Below are positions 25,943 to 35,989 of a DNA stretch of 63,024 nucleotides, piece after piece. Position numbers and translations under genes: made by a program. The notes under the pieces were generated by a model. That model was not told the origin of the DNA and did no database searches. It saw nothing but the letters and a program-made list of their open reading frames with translations. Numbering within the stretch: position 1 is the first letter of the stretch; the number at the start of each line of letters is the position of its first letter. The DNA is from an uncultured Pirellula sp. Lineage in GTDB: Bacteria; Planctomycetota; Planctomycetia; Pirellulales; Pirellulaceae. The stretch spans positions 1-63,024 of the forward strand of contig CAITIE010000013.1 of the NCBI GenBank assembly GCA_903892355.1. Direction: 5' to 3'.

Positions 25943-27001
25943 ATGGTAGCCTCACTCGATCGCTTCAAGCGTCAAGTGGCCTATGCTCCCATCGGCATCG
26001 ATGGGCAGCGCAGGCTTGCTGAGGCGAAGGTTGCTGTTTGTGGGTTGGGAGCGCTCGGCTCGACCATCGCTGAGCGATTGGTCAGGTGCGGGGTCGGAAC
26101 CGTACACTTGATCGATCGCGATTGGGTGGAACTCGATAATTTGCCGCGCCAAGCTTTGTACACGATGCACGACGCGGAATATCACGTTCCCAAGGCGATC
26201 GCGGCAGCAAATCGACTCTCGGAGATCGATCCATCCATTCAGTTGCACCCACATGTCTGCGACATGACCCACCGCAATGTTCAATCGCTTTTGACCGGCG
26301 TGGATCTCGTGCTGGACGGTACGGATAACTTTGAGGTTCGGTACCTAATCAATGATGCGTGCGTCGCGATGTGTATCCCTTGGGTTCATGGTGGGATCGT
26401 CGGTGCATCGGGACAAACGATGCTCGTTGAGCCTGGCCGAACCGCCTGCTTTCGCTGCCTGTTACCAGATCCACCACCTGTCGAAGGCATGCAAACCTGT
26501 GATTCGGCGGGGGTACTCGGGCCGGCAGTTGGCGTCATTGCTAGTTGGCAAGCGTTGCTAGGACTGAAATGGTTAGTTTCCAACACACATCCGCACGCAA
26601 ACGCGGTTGAACGCGATTCCGAGCTAGCCCCTGCCACCCTTACCGTGTTTGAACTCTGGACGGGAGAAACACGCAACATCCAAGTCGTACCAGAATCGCA
26701 GTGCGTATGCTGCAAGCAAAGAGACTTCCCTTTTCTGACGGGTCTGCATTGCAGCGATGCGAAGGTCCTCTGTGGAAAAAATGCGGTGCAAATTACTGTC
26801 CCTGCCCTTCGAAAGCTGGACCTTGCTTCGTTGGCGAAGCGGCTTGGGTCCGAGGGCGCGGTGATTGAAACCCCCTTTCTTCTTCGCTTTACGTTCGAGA
26901 AATTCACCATCAGCGTCTTTGCGGATGGTCGAGGCATCGTATCCGGAACTGAAAACCCCGATGAAGCGCGAAAAATTTATCAGAGATGGATCGGCGGTTA
27001 G
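25943..27001 (+). CDS. ThiF/MoeB-family E1-like adenylyltransferase
   Basis: A 352-residue protein. The ATP site is CGLGALGS (residues 33-40) and the family signature DGTDNFEVRYLINDAC follows at 125-140. Two zinc Cys pairs are present (C169-F-R-C172 and C254-V-C-C257), and a candidate catalytic Cys is C186 in MQTCDSAGVLGP. After residue 265 it has an extra domain of about 85 residues (CGKNAVQITVPALRKLDLASLAKRL onward), similar to the tail seen on Bacillus-type ThiF. It should adenylate the C-terminal glycine of a ubiquitin-like sulfur carrier (ThiS or MoaD). No carrier gene is adjacent; moaA lies 16 kb away. Thiamine versus molybdopterin role cannot be decided. Confidence 0.88.
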   Translation: MVASLDRFKRQVAYAPIGIDGQRRLAEAKVAVCGLGALGSTIAERLVRCGVGTVHLIDRDWVELDNLPRQALYTMHDAEYHVPKAIAAANRLSEIDPSIQLHPHVCDMTHRNVQSLLTGVDLVLDGTDNFEVRYLINDACVAMCIPWVHGGIVGASGQTMLVEPGRTACFRCLLPDPPPVEGMQTCDSAGVLGPAVGVIASWQALLGLKWLVSNTHPHANAVERDSELAPATLTVFELWTGETRNIQVVPESQCVCCKQRDFPFLTGLHCSDAKVLCGKNAVQITVPALRKLDLASLAKRLGSEGAVIETPFLLRFTFEKFTISVFADGRGIVSGTENPDEARKIYQRWIGG

Positions 27002-27190
27002 GTGAATTCTGCTATCGTATTAAGGAGGAGTAGATTCACTTTGTCGCGTCGTAGCTCTCGAGATTTGGAGTCTCAAGGGGGATCGCTCGTCGTATTGCAG
27101 GCAATGCAAATTGGCGGAAGATGCGCGGTAAACCTCTCTCCGAAACACTAAAACGCAAACAAACCCAACCGCCAAAATAGATAATCCATT

Positions 27191-28348
27191 ATGAGGTACG
27201 CGTTCCGACTGGCCGAGTTGCTCGGTCACACGCCAGATCGTAAAAAACGCCCCGGGACAATCAAAGCGATTGTCGAATACACGGGACTAGATCGCCACCA
27301 AGTCGCGGCGTTACTCAAGAACGAAGCGAAATACATACCCCTCGAGGCCCTCTCGCGACTGTGCGATTACTTGATCGAGCATGGGTATGCCCGTGCCGAA
27401 GAGTTGCCTGGCGCTTTGTTCGCCGTCACCCCAGAGAATTTTTGGGAGCTCCTGGCTCGGCGATCCCGGTTGGAGATCTGCGTCGGAGTACGCAAACCAC
27501 CCGATCAAGAGACCGCCGATACGGCCTGGATCGTAGCGTCCGACAGCGTGCTCGCGGGCGAAGTGCTCAACGGAGTGTCGACCCTTGGGGGTACCGCGAA
27601 AGCGTTGTCCGGGAAACGCTCTGCGGGGAAAGAAATCCCACATATCGAGCATCTTCGGCAGACGTTGGTTTGGAGCCCCGGCACCATGGCTGCCGACCAA
27701 GTCCACGCGCGGGCACAAACAGTGTATGAGGATTTCTCGGAGATCTCTGGGGATAAGGCCCTCGTGTGCTTGGGAAGTGTCAAAAGCAACCCGACGGTGG
27801 AATTGGTTCTCGGTGGAGCGTTCTCCTGCGATCCGTTCACTTCTCAAGATGACGTGGCCAAAGCAACCGATAGATCTGTGCCATTCTTCCTGCGCTATCG
27901 CGATCGGGACCCCCACCCTCCCGCGTGTTCCGCGGGATTACGTTTGAGCAAGACTGAAAAGCTCGATGAACCTGGTTTGTATTACGAGCAAGCAGATGGT
28001 ACATGGGCCTTCGCTGGTGGATCTTCCCAAGGGAAAGATGCAGCCCTGGTTTTTTACATTTTCCGAGAGTCTCTTGGGAGATTGGACATGGTACTCAGCG
28101 GCTTTTCCGGGCGTGCAACTCGCTTGCTCGCGCGTACGCTAGCTCACCGGGCTGAGGATTTCTGGCCACCCGTATTCCATGAAAATTATCTACAGGTGGG
28201 TGCCTATATCGTTCAGTACGAAGCGTCCGAGGCGGCCGATGATCCTAACGATATTCTGTCCACGGATCTGATGGCGAATGCGACGGTTATCCCGATTCCG
28301 GGTGAAGCGATCGCGAGACGGCTCGGCAAAGGTGCGCATCTCGGATAA
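27191..28348 (+). CDS. HTH-domain protein with unknown C-terminal domain
   Basis: A 385-residue protein. Residues about 15-72 look like a Cro/C1-type helix-turn-helix (GTIKAIVEYTGLDRHQVAALLKNE, IPLEALSRLCDYLIEHG). Residues about 90-340 form one domain I do not recognise: it has VWIVASDSVLAGEVLNG-like and GDKALVCLGSVKSNPTVELVLG segments, and ends with VVIPIPGEAIARRLG. GDKALVCLGSVKSN and AALVFYIFRESLGRLDMVLSGFSG suggest an alpha/beta sensor or nucleotide-binding fold. It overlaps the start of pyrD by one base (TAATG), which points to translational coupling. It may regulate this cluster, but this is inference only. Confidence 0.6.
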   Translation: MRYAFRLAELLGHTPDRKKRPGTIKAIVEYTGLDRHQVAALLKNEAKYIPLEALSRLCDYLIEHGYARAEELPGALFAVTPENFWELLARRSRLEICVGVRKPPDQETADTAWIVASDSVLAGEVLNGVSTLGGTAKALSGKRSAGKEIPHIEHLRQTLVWSPGTMAADQVHARAQTVYEDFSEISGDKALVCLGSVKSNPTVELVLGGAFSCDPFTSQDDVAKATDRSVPFFLRYRDRDPHPPACSAGLRLSKTEKLDEPGLYYEQADGTWAFAGGSSQGKDAALVFYIFRESLGRLDMVLSGFSGRATRLLARTLAHRAEDFWPPVFHENYLQVGAYIVQYEASEAADDPNDILSTDLMANATVIPIPGEAIARRLGKGAHLG

Positions 28349-29334
28349 TGAAAACTCCTATGAGCGCATCGCAGCCAGCGCCCAAGGATGCTCTCACGAA
28401 TGAGAGCATCTCTCTTCAAGTGCAACTTGGTCGATTAAAACTTAAAAACCCCGTGCTCGTTGCATCGGGGACCTTTGGGTACGCCAAAGAAATGGCAGGG
28501 TTAATCGATTTGCCGAAGCTCGGTGGTATTCTTCCGAAGACCATCACCCATCATGCGCGGCCGGGAAATGCACCGTGGCGGACCGTAGAGACCTCAGCAG
28601 GCTTGCTCAATGCGATTGGTTTGGACAACGATGGCATCGATTACTTCATCGAGAATCATTGGCCCTACTTAAAAGGGACTGGAGCTGACATTATTGTCAG
28701 CATCGCTGGAAAATCCCACGAGGATTTTATCGTTCTTGCCGAGCGCCTTTCACCGCTCGGCCTTTTTGCGATCGAACTTAATGTTTCATGCCCCAACGTC
28801 TCCGGCGGCATCGACTTTGGAACGGATCCGGTTGCTTGCCATCGTGTTGTGTCAGGTGTTCGCAACGTTATCGATTGTCCCATCATCACCAAATTGACTC
28901 CCAACGTGACGAGTATCGCGGAAATAGCGAAGGCTGCGCATGAAGCTGGTACCGACGCGGTAACGTGCATCAACACCGTGTTGGGGATGGCGATTGATTG
29001 GAGGAGACAAAGACCCCTTCTCGCCAACACCGTCGGTGGACTCAGTGGGCCAGCCATTAAACCAATCGCCCTACGATGCGTGTATCAAGTCGCATCGAAA
29101 GTGGCGGTGCCTATCATTGGAGTTGGGGGGATTGCAACCATCGATGACGCCATGGAGTTTTTTGTGGCCGGGGCATCGGCGATTCAAATCGGAACAGCGA
29201 ATTACTATGATCCGTTAGTCAGTATTCGATTGATTGAGGCGCTCCCGTCCGCGATACGTACTCTCGGGGCATCGGGCCTGTCCGAGGTCATCGGAACATT
29301 AAAATCGCCTGGTTCCGTCGCCGTAAAAAAATGA
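28348..29334 (+). CDS. pyrD: Dihydroorotate dehydrogenase, class 1
   Basis: A 328-residue TIM-barrel flavoprotein of pyrimidine synthesis that oxidises dihydroorotate to orotate. Seen: FMN-binding LVASGTFGYAKE near residue 37, substrate loop LLNAIGLDNDG, the catalytic cysteine in NVSCPN (C148), which marks class 1, and phosphate-binding VGGIATIDDAMEF and GASAIQIGTANY near the C-terminus. The sequence looks like class 1B, which normally works with PyrK, but no pyrK is in this window. An N-terminal extension of about 20 residues is present; a second ATG at 28360 is possible. Start overlaps the preceding stop by one base. Confidence 0.95.
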   Translation: MKTPMSASQPAPKDALTNESISLQVQLGRLKLKNPVLVASGTFGYAKEMAGLIDLPKLGGILPKTITHHARPGNAPWRTVETSAGLLNAIGLDNDGIDYFIENHWPYLKGTGADIIVSIAGKSHEDFIVLAERLSPLGLFAIELNVSCPNVSGGIDFGTDPVACHRVVSGVRNVIDCPIITKLTPNVTSIAEIAKAAHEAGTDAVTCINTVLGMAIDWRRQRPLLANTVGGLSGPAIKPIALRCVYQVASKVAVPIIGVGGIATIDDAMEFFVAGASAIQIGTANYYDPLVSIRLIEALPSAIRTLGASGLSEVIGTLKSPGSVAVKK

Positions 29335-29450
29335 ACAACCAGGCTAATAACGATTCCTCACTGGGATGACAAACTGGCTCGAGCCCGGTGCATATTGCAT
29401 TTGTAGACAGTCCTCCTTCATTCATCGAAACAGATAACGCAAACATAAAC

Positions 29451-30416
29451 ATGAGAGTACTCAGCGGCATCCAGCCAACCGGGCGATTTCACTGGGGGAA
29501 TTACTTCGGTGCAATCAAGCAGTACATTGAATTGCAGTACGAGAACGATGGGTTTTATTTCATCGCGGATCTGCATGCGCTCACCACGGTTCGCGAACCA
29601 GCGGTGTTGCGAGCCAACGTTCGAGATGCCGCATTGGACTTGTTGGCGCTCGGCTTGGACCCGGCTCGAGCGACCCTTTTCGTACAATCCCACGTGCCCG
29701 AGGTCTCCGAGCTGTATTGGATCTTGATGACCGGAGCGCCGCTTGGTCTCCTCGAGAGATGTGTCGCCTTTAAAGATAAAGAGGCGAGAGGAATCAAGGC
29801 GGATGCTGGGCTGTTCACCTATCCCGTGCTTATGGCTGCCGACATCCTGGCTTACGACTCCCAGTGTGTTCCGGTCGGGGAAGACCAGAATCAACACATC
29901 GAGGTGTGCCGGGATTTAGCGAGGAGTTTCAATGCGCATTACGGCGAGACATTTGTAATGCCAACGGCTCGGATCCTCAAGGAAACCGCAAAAGTTCCTG
30001 GAACAGATGGCCAAAAGATGAGCAAGAGCTACGGCAATGTTCTCGCTCTTTTTGAAGATGCCAAGGAACTCCGCAAGAAGATCATGCGCATCAGTACCGA
30101 TTCGCGTCCGATGGAAGATGCAAAGGACCCGGAAACTGACCATCTCTACCAACTCTATTCGCTCTTTGCGACTGAAGAACAGCGACAGGAAGTCAGAGAC
30201 ATGTATCTTCGCGGTGGCTTTGGTTATGGAGAAATCAAAAAACGCTTGGCTGATGTCGCAGACACGTTCCTCGAGCCGATGCGGAAAAAGCGACAAGACC
30301 TCGCCAGTGATCCCGATGCCGTGGATCGAGCGCTCGCCTCGGGTGCACAACGGGCTCGCACCGTCGCGTCCGACGTACTGGCACGGGTACAGAAGGCGTG
30401 CGGCATCAAGCCGTAA
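29451..30416 (+). CDS. trpS: Tryptophanyl-tRNA synthetase
   Basis: A 321-residue class I synthetase; the ATG at 29451 gives [18 protein letters not shown], the family start. The HIGH-type motif is H14-W-G-N17, and KMSKS is at residues 189-193 ([11 protein letters not shown]). The Trp pocket segment [15 protein letters not shown] and the middle [14 protein letters not shown] fit the bacterial enzyme. It charges tRNA-Trp. truD follows after 7 bp, so the two are likely co-translated. The upstream open frame to 29388 lacks family similarity. Confidence 0.98.
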   Translation: MRVLSGIQPTGRFHWGNYFGAIKQYIELQYENDGFYFIADLHALTTVREPAVLRANVRDAALDLLALGLDPARATLFVQSHVPEVSELYWILMTGAPLGLLERCVAFKDKEARGIKADAGLFTYPVLMAADILAYDSQCVPVGEDQNQHIEVCRDLARSFNAHYGETFVMPTARILKETAKVPGTDGQKMSKSYGNVLALFEDAKELRKKIMRISTDSRPMEDAKDPETDHLYQLYSLFATEEQRQEVRDMYLRGGFGYGEIKKRLADVADTFLEPMRKKRQDLASDPDAVDRALASGAQRARTVASDVLARVQKACGIKP

Positions 30417-30423
30417 ATACGCC

Positions 30424-31635
30424 ATGAAACTTAAAAGCCATCCTGAAGATTTTCAAGTCGACGAACAGACGACGGTTCGTCCAACGACCGGCCCCTACGC
30501 GCTTTACCGATTGACCAAACGAGGAATGGGTACCCCAGAGGCGATCTCTGAAATCCTTCGCAATTGGAATCTACCTCGAAATAGGATCAGCTATGGCGGG
30601 CTCAAGGACCGGCATGCCAGTACCACGCAGTACGTTTCGATCGCTCATGGCCCAAAGCAGGGGATGTCGGATCGCTCCTTCACTCTCGATTATCTTGGAC
30701 AAATCCCGAATCCCTTCGGCGCGAAAGATATCTCTGGAAATCGATTTGCGATTCGCTTGCGTGGAATCTCGAGCGATCGCAAGAGCGAACTGGATCGACG
30801 TTTACAAAACGCCGCAAAGTTCGGCGTTCTCAATTACTTCGATGACCAAAGGTTCGGATCGATTGGGTTTTCGGGGGAGTTGATTGGACGATATTGGTGC
30901 AAGGGGGATTACGAGCGAGCGTTGTTCCTTGCACTGGCCGAAGCCAATATGCATGATCGACCTAGGGAAAAAGAGCAAAAGGAGTTACTGCGCGATTATT
31001 GGGGGCAGTGGGATAAATGCAAAGCGATGTTAGATCGTTCCCACAGACGTAGCGTGGTCACCTACTTGGTGGACCACCCAACCGATTTCAAACGAGCAGT
31101 TGCCTTGATCCGTCAGGACCTACGTGGCATTTATGTAGCTGCATTTCAAAGTTGGATCTGGAATCGCTGGCTATCGGCGTTGATCGACCGTTTCAATGGA
31201 GACGTTGAGCGACGGACTCTTGAATCGCGTTGTGGACCGCTGTCACTTCCTCGATGGGAGACATCGGACGCTTTGGAGCGATGGCACGAGTTCGCCTCGC
31301 GACCTTTGCCATTACCGTCAGCGCGTCAGCATGATTGGCCCGAAGGAACCCTCGAGGTGCTAGAGCCTATCCTTCAGGGACTCGACATGTCCATCCGTGA
31401 GGTGCGACTCAAATTCCCACGAGACACCTTCTTCTCGAAGGGGAATAGAGAGATTGTTTTGCGGGCTCGTGGGTTGACTGGCACGTGGTGTGCGGACGAT
31501 ACGAAGCCTGAAAAGAGCGGTTGGTTGCTCGCGTTCGAGTTGCCACGTGGGTCTTACGCGACCATGATTATCAGACAATTGATGAATGACTCCAACGATC
31601 TGGAGTGGGAGACGGACGATGAGGAATCGGTTTGA
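30424..31635 (+). CDS. truD: tRNA pseudouridine synthase D
   Basis: A 403-residue protein, somewhat longer than the about 350 residues of Escherichia coli TruD. It starts MKLKSHPEDFQVDEQ at 30424, 7 bp after trpS. The catalytic aspartate is in YGGLKDRHASTTQY (D62), and the NRFAIRLRG and VLNYFDDQRFG segments (FDDQRFGS) match the family. TruD makes pseudouridine-13 in tRNA-Glu. The frame continues upstream through trpS but those codons belong to another gene. The 3' end overlaps gph by 17 nt. Confidence 0.96.
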   Translation: MKLKSHPEDFQVDEQTTVRPTTGPYALYRLTKRGMGTPEAISEILRNWNLPRNRISYGGLKDRHASTTQYVSIAHGPKQGMSDRSFTLDYLGQIPNPFGAKDISGNRFAIRLRGISSDRKSELDRRLQNAAKFGVLNYFDDQRFGSIGFSGELIGRYWCKGDYERALFLALAEANMHDRPREKEQKELLRDYWGQWDKCKAMLDRSHRRSVVTYLVDHPTDFKRAVALIRQDLRGIYVAAFQSWIWNRWLSALIDRFNGDVERRTLESRCGPLSLPRWETSDALERWHEFASRPLPLPSARQHDWPEGTLEVLEPILQGLDMSIREVRLKFPRDTFFSKGNREIVLRARGLTGTWCADDTKPEKSGWLLAFELPRGSYATMIIRQLMNDSNDLEWETDDEESV

Positions 31636-32293
31636 TTTGGCGATCTTCGACCTCGATGGAACGTTACTTGATTCCCTCGAGGACATCGCCCATGCGGCCA
31701 ACCAAGTTCTCCTCGAAATCGGTTTGAAAGCTCGTCCCATCGCCGATTTTCAAACGCTCGTCGGAGACGGCGTGCGTGTTCTCTTTCAACGGGCTCTCCC
31801 TGAATCGATAGAGAACGAGGCGTTGGGAACCCGATGCATGGAGTTGTTCGAGCGATTCTATGAAGGGACGTGGCACAACCGTTCCAAGCCGTACAAAGGA
31901 ATCGCCGAGATTCTTAATTCTTTGGAATCTGCCGGCGTCGCCTTAGCGGTTCTGTCCAACAAACCGGATTCCTTCACCCAGAAATGCGTGTCTTATTTCT
32001 TTCCTGAGAACCGATTCCAAGCTGTTTTGGGTCATTCCCCGCGATTTCCCAGGAAACCGGAGCCCGCGAGCGCGCTTTGGATCGCGGAATCTGCGGGCGT
32101 CTCTTCCGATCGTGTCGCTTATGTGGGTGATACGAACACGGATATGAAAACTGCGGTTAGTGCTGGCTTTTTCGCGATGGGTGTAACGTGGGGATTTCGT
32201 ACCGAGCGCGAGCTGATCGATAGCGGGGCGGATGCTGTGTACAGCACGCCAAGCGAGCTTTTGGTGGCGATTACCGGGCGGAATCCTCTGTAA
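31619..32293 (+). CDS. gph: HAD hydrolase, phosphoglycolate phosphatase type
   Basis: A 224-residue HAD-superfamily phosphatase. Motif I is FDLDGTLLDS (about residues 10-19), motif II VLSNKPD, motif III RKPEPASA and motif IV YVGDTNTDMKTA. A helical cap lies between motifs I and II. This fits Gph-like phosphatases that clear 2-phosphoglycolate, though HAD substrate assignment from sequence is unsafe. The ATG at 31619 lies inside the last codons of truD, with GGGAG about ten bases upstream, so expression is coupled. The gene symbol is tentative. Confidence 0.85.
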   Translation: MRNRFDLAIFDLDGTLLDSLEDIAHAANQVLLEIGLKARPIADFQTLVGDGVRVLFQRALPESIENEALGTRCMELFERFYEGTWHNRSKPYKGIAEILNSLESAGVALAVLSNKPDSFTQKCVSYFFPENRFQAVLGHSPRFPRKPEPASALWIAESAGVSSDRVAYVGDTNTDMKTAVSAGFFAMGVTWGFRTERELIDSGADAVYSTPSELLVAITGRNPL

Positions 32294-32500
32294 ATCGTTT
32301 GACTAGCACTCGGTTTCCTTCCCGCCGCGGATGCCATTGAACTGGTTCACAAAACCGGTATGTGATTCTGCGCGATAGGAAAATCGTTGGTTTTCGATCC
32401 GTTTACGTCGGTAATGCCGAACGTGGGCTAGATTTGAATTCACGACTCCTGATGCCGAGCGCTACGGTTTTCTAGACTTTCTCCACCTACCAGCAAGGCG

Positions 32501-33820
32501 ATGAAACCCGTGAATATCCTGAACCGCTCGGAATCCTCAAAACTTGAAGAATTTGAGAACATCAAACGGCGTATCCACCAACGACTCGTCGACAAAATCG
32601 ACTTATCACGGGTCGGGGATTTAAAAGGGGAATCATTCCGCCGCGAAATCCGTTTGGTGGTTGAACACCTTTGCGATAGTGAGAACTCGTACCTAAACCG
32701 GAGTGAGCGAGACCGTGTCGTTGAAGAAGTACTCGATGAAACGCTCGGGTTGGGCCCGCTGGAATTTCTCCTCAAGGATCCATCGATCAGCGATATCCTG
32801 ATCAACGGTCCAAAAAACATCTATGTTGAACGCCGTGGAAAGCTTGAAAAAACCGAAACCGAGTTTCGTGACAATCCACACTTAATGCAAATCATTGACC
32901 GGATTGTTTCCCGCGTCGGCCGTCGGGTGGACGAGACGTGTCCCATGGTGGACGCCCGTCTTGAGGATGGATCGCGGGTCAATGCGATCATCCCACCGCT
33001 TGCACTCGACGGAGCCGCCGTCTCCATTCGTCGCTTTGGGTCGACCCCACTCAAATTGGAAGGGTTGCTGAATTTCAAGGCGTTCACACCTGAGATGGTT
33101 ATGCTTTTGGAAGGCTGCATCAAAGCCCGACTCAACGTTATCATCAGCGGAGGTACTGGTTCCGGAAAAACAACACTGCTGAATACCTTGAGCAGCTTTA
33201 TCCAGAACGATCAGCGCGTGATCACCATCGAGGATGCCGCGGAATTGCAACTGCAGCAAGAACACGTTGTTCGCTTGGAAACACGCCCAGCGAATATCGA
33301 AGGCACAGGCGCGGTTACCGCGACGGACCTCGTTCGCAACGCTCTCCGTATGCGTCCAGAACGGATCATCATCGGCGAATGCCGAGGGCCAGAGACGTTG
33401 GACATGTTGCAGGCAATGAATACGGGACACGATGGATCCATGACCACGGTCCACTCGAACTCCCCACGCGATGCGATCGCACGTCTTGAAACTCTAGTCA
33501 TGATGGCCGGGTTTGAGTTGCCCGTTAAAGCCATCCGGCAACAGATCTCTGGTGCTGTCGATCTAATTATCCAAGCCAACCGACTGCAAGGTGGTCCGCG
33601 TCGGGTGCTCAACATAACGGAGGTTCAAGGTCTCGAGCAAGACACCGTTGTTTTGCAAGATATCTACCGCTTCGTCCAGGAGGGAGTCGATGAACAAGGC
33701 AAGGCGTACGGGTATTTCGAAGCGACCGGTGTACGACCATCCTTCATGAACCGACTCGAGGCTGCGGGGGTACGTTTACCAGCAAGCGCGTTCCGCCAAC
33801 GGATTATGATGAGGGCTTAG
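32501..33820 (+). CDS. tadA: Tad/CpaF-type secretion ATPase
   Basis: A 439-residue hexameric secretion ATPase of the type IV filament superfamily. Walker A is GGTGSGKT (217-224), the Asp box [10 protein letters not shown] (240-249), Walker B region RIIIGECRG (288-296) and His box [12 protein letters not shown] (308-319). The N-terminal about 180 residues match the CpaF extension with [18 protein letters not shown]. It should power assembly of a Tad/Flp pilus or related secretion. tadB begins 3 bp after the stop. No tadZ, secretin, prepilin or prepilin peptidase gene is seen near by. Confidence 0.96.
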   Translation: MKPVNILNRSESSKLEEFENIKRRIHQRLVDKIDLSRVGDLKGESFRREIRLVVEHLCDSENSYLNRSERDRVVEEVLDETLGLGPLEFLLKDPSISDILINGPKNIYVERRGKLEKTETEFRDNPHLMQIIDRIVSRVGRRVDETCPMVDARLEDGSRVNAIIPPLALDGAAVSIRRFGSTPLKLEGLLNFKAFTPEMVMLLEGCIKARLNVIISGGTGSGKTTLLNTLSSFIQNDQRVITIEDAAELQLQQEHVVRLETRPANIEGTGAVTATDLVRNALRMRPERIIIGECRGPETLDMLQAMNTGHDGSMTTVHSNSPRDAIARLETLVMMAGFELPVKAIRQQISGAVDLIIQANRLQGGPRRVLNITEVQGLEQDTVVLQDIYRFVQEGVDEQGKAYGYFEATGVRPSFMNRLEAAGVRLPASAFRQRIMMRA

Positions 33821-33823
33821 TTC

Positions 33824-34786
33824 ATGTTGGTCACAATCATCGCTCTTTGTGTTGGCATAGGTGTGGCTGCGGTTATCGGCGCGTTTGCCATCGGATTCAA
33901 GCCAGAGGTGGATACTGTCATCGAGGATCGTCTTTCCTCGTTGACGGAACAAACCCGCAAAGAAGTCGCTGGCTCCGATGACAATTCGATTCTCCGAAAT
34001 CCAATGGAGGCGAACGAATCTTCCATCGAAAAGCTACTCAAGAACCGAATCGATTTGGCCACAATGCTGGAGCAGGCAGATATGAAGCTGCCAGTCGAGA
34101 AATTCGCTCTGATTTGCATCGGAATCGGTGGGGTGGCAGCGATCGGGTGCTTTATGGCTCCGATCCCTAAATTTATTGCACCGGTGGTCGGTATTGCGTT
34201 GATGTTTTTGCCTCTCCTCGTACTCAAGTTTAAGATTGCCAAACGGATGGCGAAGTTCAACGAGCAACTCCCCGAAGCCCTCGAAATGCTCAGCAGATCG
34301 CTTCGCGCTGGCCACTCAATCGGGGCTGGGTTTGGACTCATATCACAAGAGATGGCGAATCCACTCGCACGTGAGTTCGGGCGCTGTTACGAGGAGCAAA
34401 ACCTGGGTGTGTCCCTAGAAACCTCGCTCGATTCGATGGCAAAACGCATCCCCAATCTCGATTTGCGGTTCTTTGCAACGGCGGTAATCCTGCAGCGTCA
34501 AACCGGTGGAGACCTGGCAGAGATATTGGAGAAAATCGGGCGCCTCATTCGCTCCCGCTACAAACTAGCTGGGCAAATTCAAGCGCTTACCGGCGAAGGC
34601 CGACTGTCGGGAATCGTTCTCCTCGCGTTACCTCCCGGCTTGTTTCTCATGATGTTTTTCTTGAATAAAGACTATGTGATGAAGCTCTTCACCGATCCGA
34701 TGGGACAGTGGATGCTCGGCGGTGCCATTGTCATGCAGATTGCCGGAGCGTACTGCATTAAGAAGATTATTGATATTAAAGTCTGA
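33824..34786 (+). CDS. tadB: Tad platform protein TadB
   Basis: A 320-residue inner-membrane protein of the type II secretion F (GspF-like) family. Hydrophobic segments occur at about residues 3-24, 95-135 and 265-315. The T2SSF domain has the typical FNEQLPEALEMLSRSLRAGHSIGAGFGLISQEMANPLAREF stretch and the LRFFATAVILQRQTGGDLAEIL motif near residue 215-235. It pairs with TadC to form the platform on which the ATPase TadA acts. The start overlaps no gene and lies 3 bp after tadA. Confidence 0.95.
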   Translation: MLVTIIALCVGIGVAAVIGAFAIGFKPEVDTVIEDRLSSLTEQTRKEVAGSDDNSILRNPMEANESSIEKLLKNRIDLATMLEQADMKLPVEKFALICIGIGGVAAIGCFMAPIPKFIAPVVGIALMFLPLLVLKFKIAKRMAKFNEQLPEALEMLSRSLRAGHSIGAGFGLISQEMANPLAREFGRCYEEQNLGVSLETSLDSMAKRIPNLDLRFFATAVILQRQTGGDLAEILEKIGRLIRSRYKLAGQIQALTGEGRLSGIVLLALPPGLFLMMFFLNKDYVMKLFTDPMGQWMLGGAIVMQIAGAYCIKKIIDIKV

Positions 34787-34941
34787 CTGGCTGTTGTGTT
34801 TTTCGGAAAGGCAGTGCTGATGGGAATCGAAAGCATCATTCCCCTCAATAAACCTTACTGCGATTCATGGAGTTGCTGATTAGCGATTTTTTTGGCGGTT
34901 TGTAAACGGCCTCCAACATCGATAGAGAAAGTCAATCGAGC

Positions 34942-35919
34942 ATGTACGAGCTACCCATAGCTGCAATTCAGTTGTACCAAGTGGTACCCATCTTCGTATT
35001 CCTAGGGGTCCTTGCGTTCTTCTGGTTTCTCGTCGATTTCTTCACCCGGGACGCCAAAGGGAATGCTGAGGTGCGACTGGACAGTCTCAATGAACGTATG
35101 CGTATGATGGCTACCGGTGACACGGAGAAACCATCCGACTTCCTGAATCAGGCTCTTGAAAAAGCAACTCCAGCGCTGTCTAAACACCTGCAACCGCAGA
35201 ACGAGGTTGAGCGCAGCAAGTTGAAGCAGCGTCTCACCGAAGCAGGATTTCGTTCCGAGGAAGCAGGCAATGTGTTTCTGGCCATCAAGATGCTAGGGGC
35301 GATATGCGGTTTGATTCTCGGCGGCGGCTTAGGCTTGCTCACCTCCGGGTTCTCACCGATGGTCTTTCTAAGAATATTGCTAGGAGGAGGAATCGGTTTC
35401 TTCATCCCAGAGTTCATCCTTTCCTCATTGGGATCTGGCCGCAAAAAGCAAATCACGCTAGCGCTTCCCGATTGCTTGGATCTCTTAGTTGTCAGCGTTG
35501 AAGCTGGGCTGGGGTTGGACCAGGGGATTCGGAAGGTCGCTGACGAGATGAAATCGACCTATCCTGTTCTGGTCGAAGAGTTGCAATTGAGTACACTCCA
35601 TTTGCAGATGGGACGGAAACGAGCGCAGGTGCTCCAGGAACTTGGCGCACGCACGGGAGTTGAGGATCTAAGAACGTTATCATCCCTGCTGATCCAAGCC
35701 GACAAATTCGGGTCCGGAGTTGCTCAGGCACTTCGCGTTCAGAGTGAGTCGATGCGAACTAAGCGTCAACAGATTGCGGAAGAGAAAGCTGCTAAGACAG
35801 CAGTCAAGTTGATTTTCCCTCTAGTCATCTTCATTTTCCCAGGCGTCTTTGTGGTTCTGGTGGGTCCTGCCGCTATCCAAATGGCGCGCGACATGTTCCC
35901 CGCGATGTCGGGCAAGTGA
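34942..35919 (+). CDS. tadC: Tad platform protein TadC
   Basis: A 325-residue T2SSF-family membrane protein, second member of the Tad platform pair. Hydrophobic segments at about residues 8-33, 112-165 and 285-310. The core reads RKKQITLALPDCLDLLVVSVEAGLGLDQGIRKVADEM followed by LSSLLIQADKFGSGVAQALRV. A gap of 155 bp separates it from tadB, longer than usual for these genes. The FtsK-like gene begins 70 bp downstream. Confidence 0.95.
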   Translation: MYELPIAAIQLYQVVPIFVFLGVLAFFWFLVDFFTRDAKGNAEVRLDSLNERMRMMATGDTEKPSDFLNQALEKATPALSKHLQPQNEVERSKLKQRLTEAGFRSEEAGNVFLAIKMLGAICGLILGGGLGLLTSGFSPMVFLRILLGGGIGFFIPEFILSSLGSGRKKQITLALPDCLDLLVVSVEAGLGLDQGIRKVADEMKSTYPVLVEELQLSTLHLQMGRKRAQVLQELGARTGVEDLRTLSSLLIQADKFGSGVAQALRVQSESMRTKRQQIAEEKAAKTAVKLIFPLVIFIFPGVFVVLVGPAAIQMARDMFPAMSGK

Positions 35920-35989
35920 ACGAAGACAGACTTGAAGGTATAATGGAGGATGAGACATCCTTTTCACACCTTTGTCTGTCAGGTTCATC

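Noticed and set aside
30037-30423. Upstream extension of truD
   Set aside because: It lies out of frame within trpS; TruD similarity only starts at the ATG at 30424.
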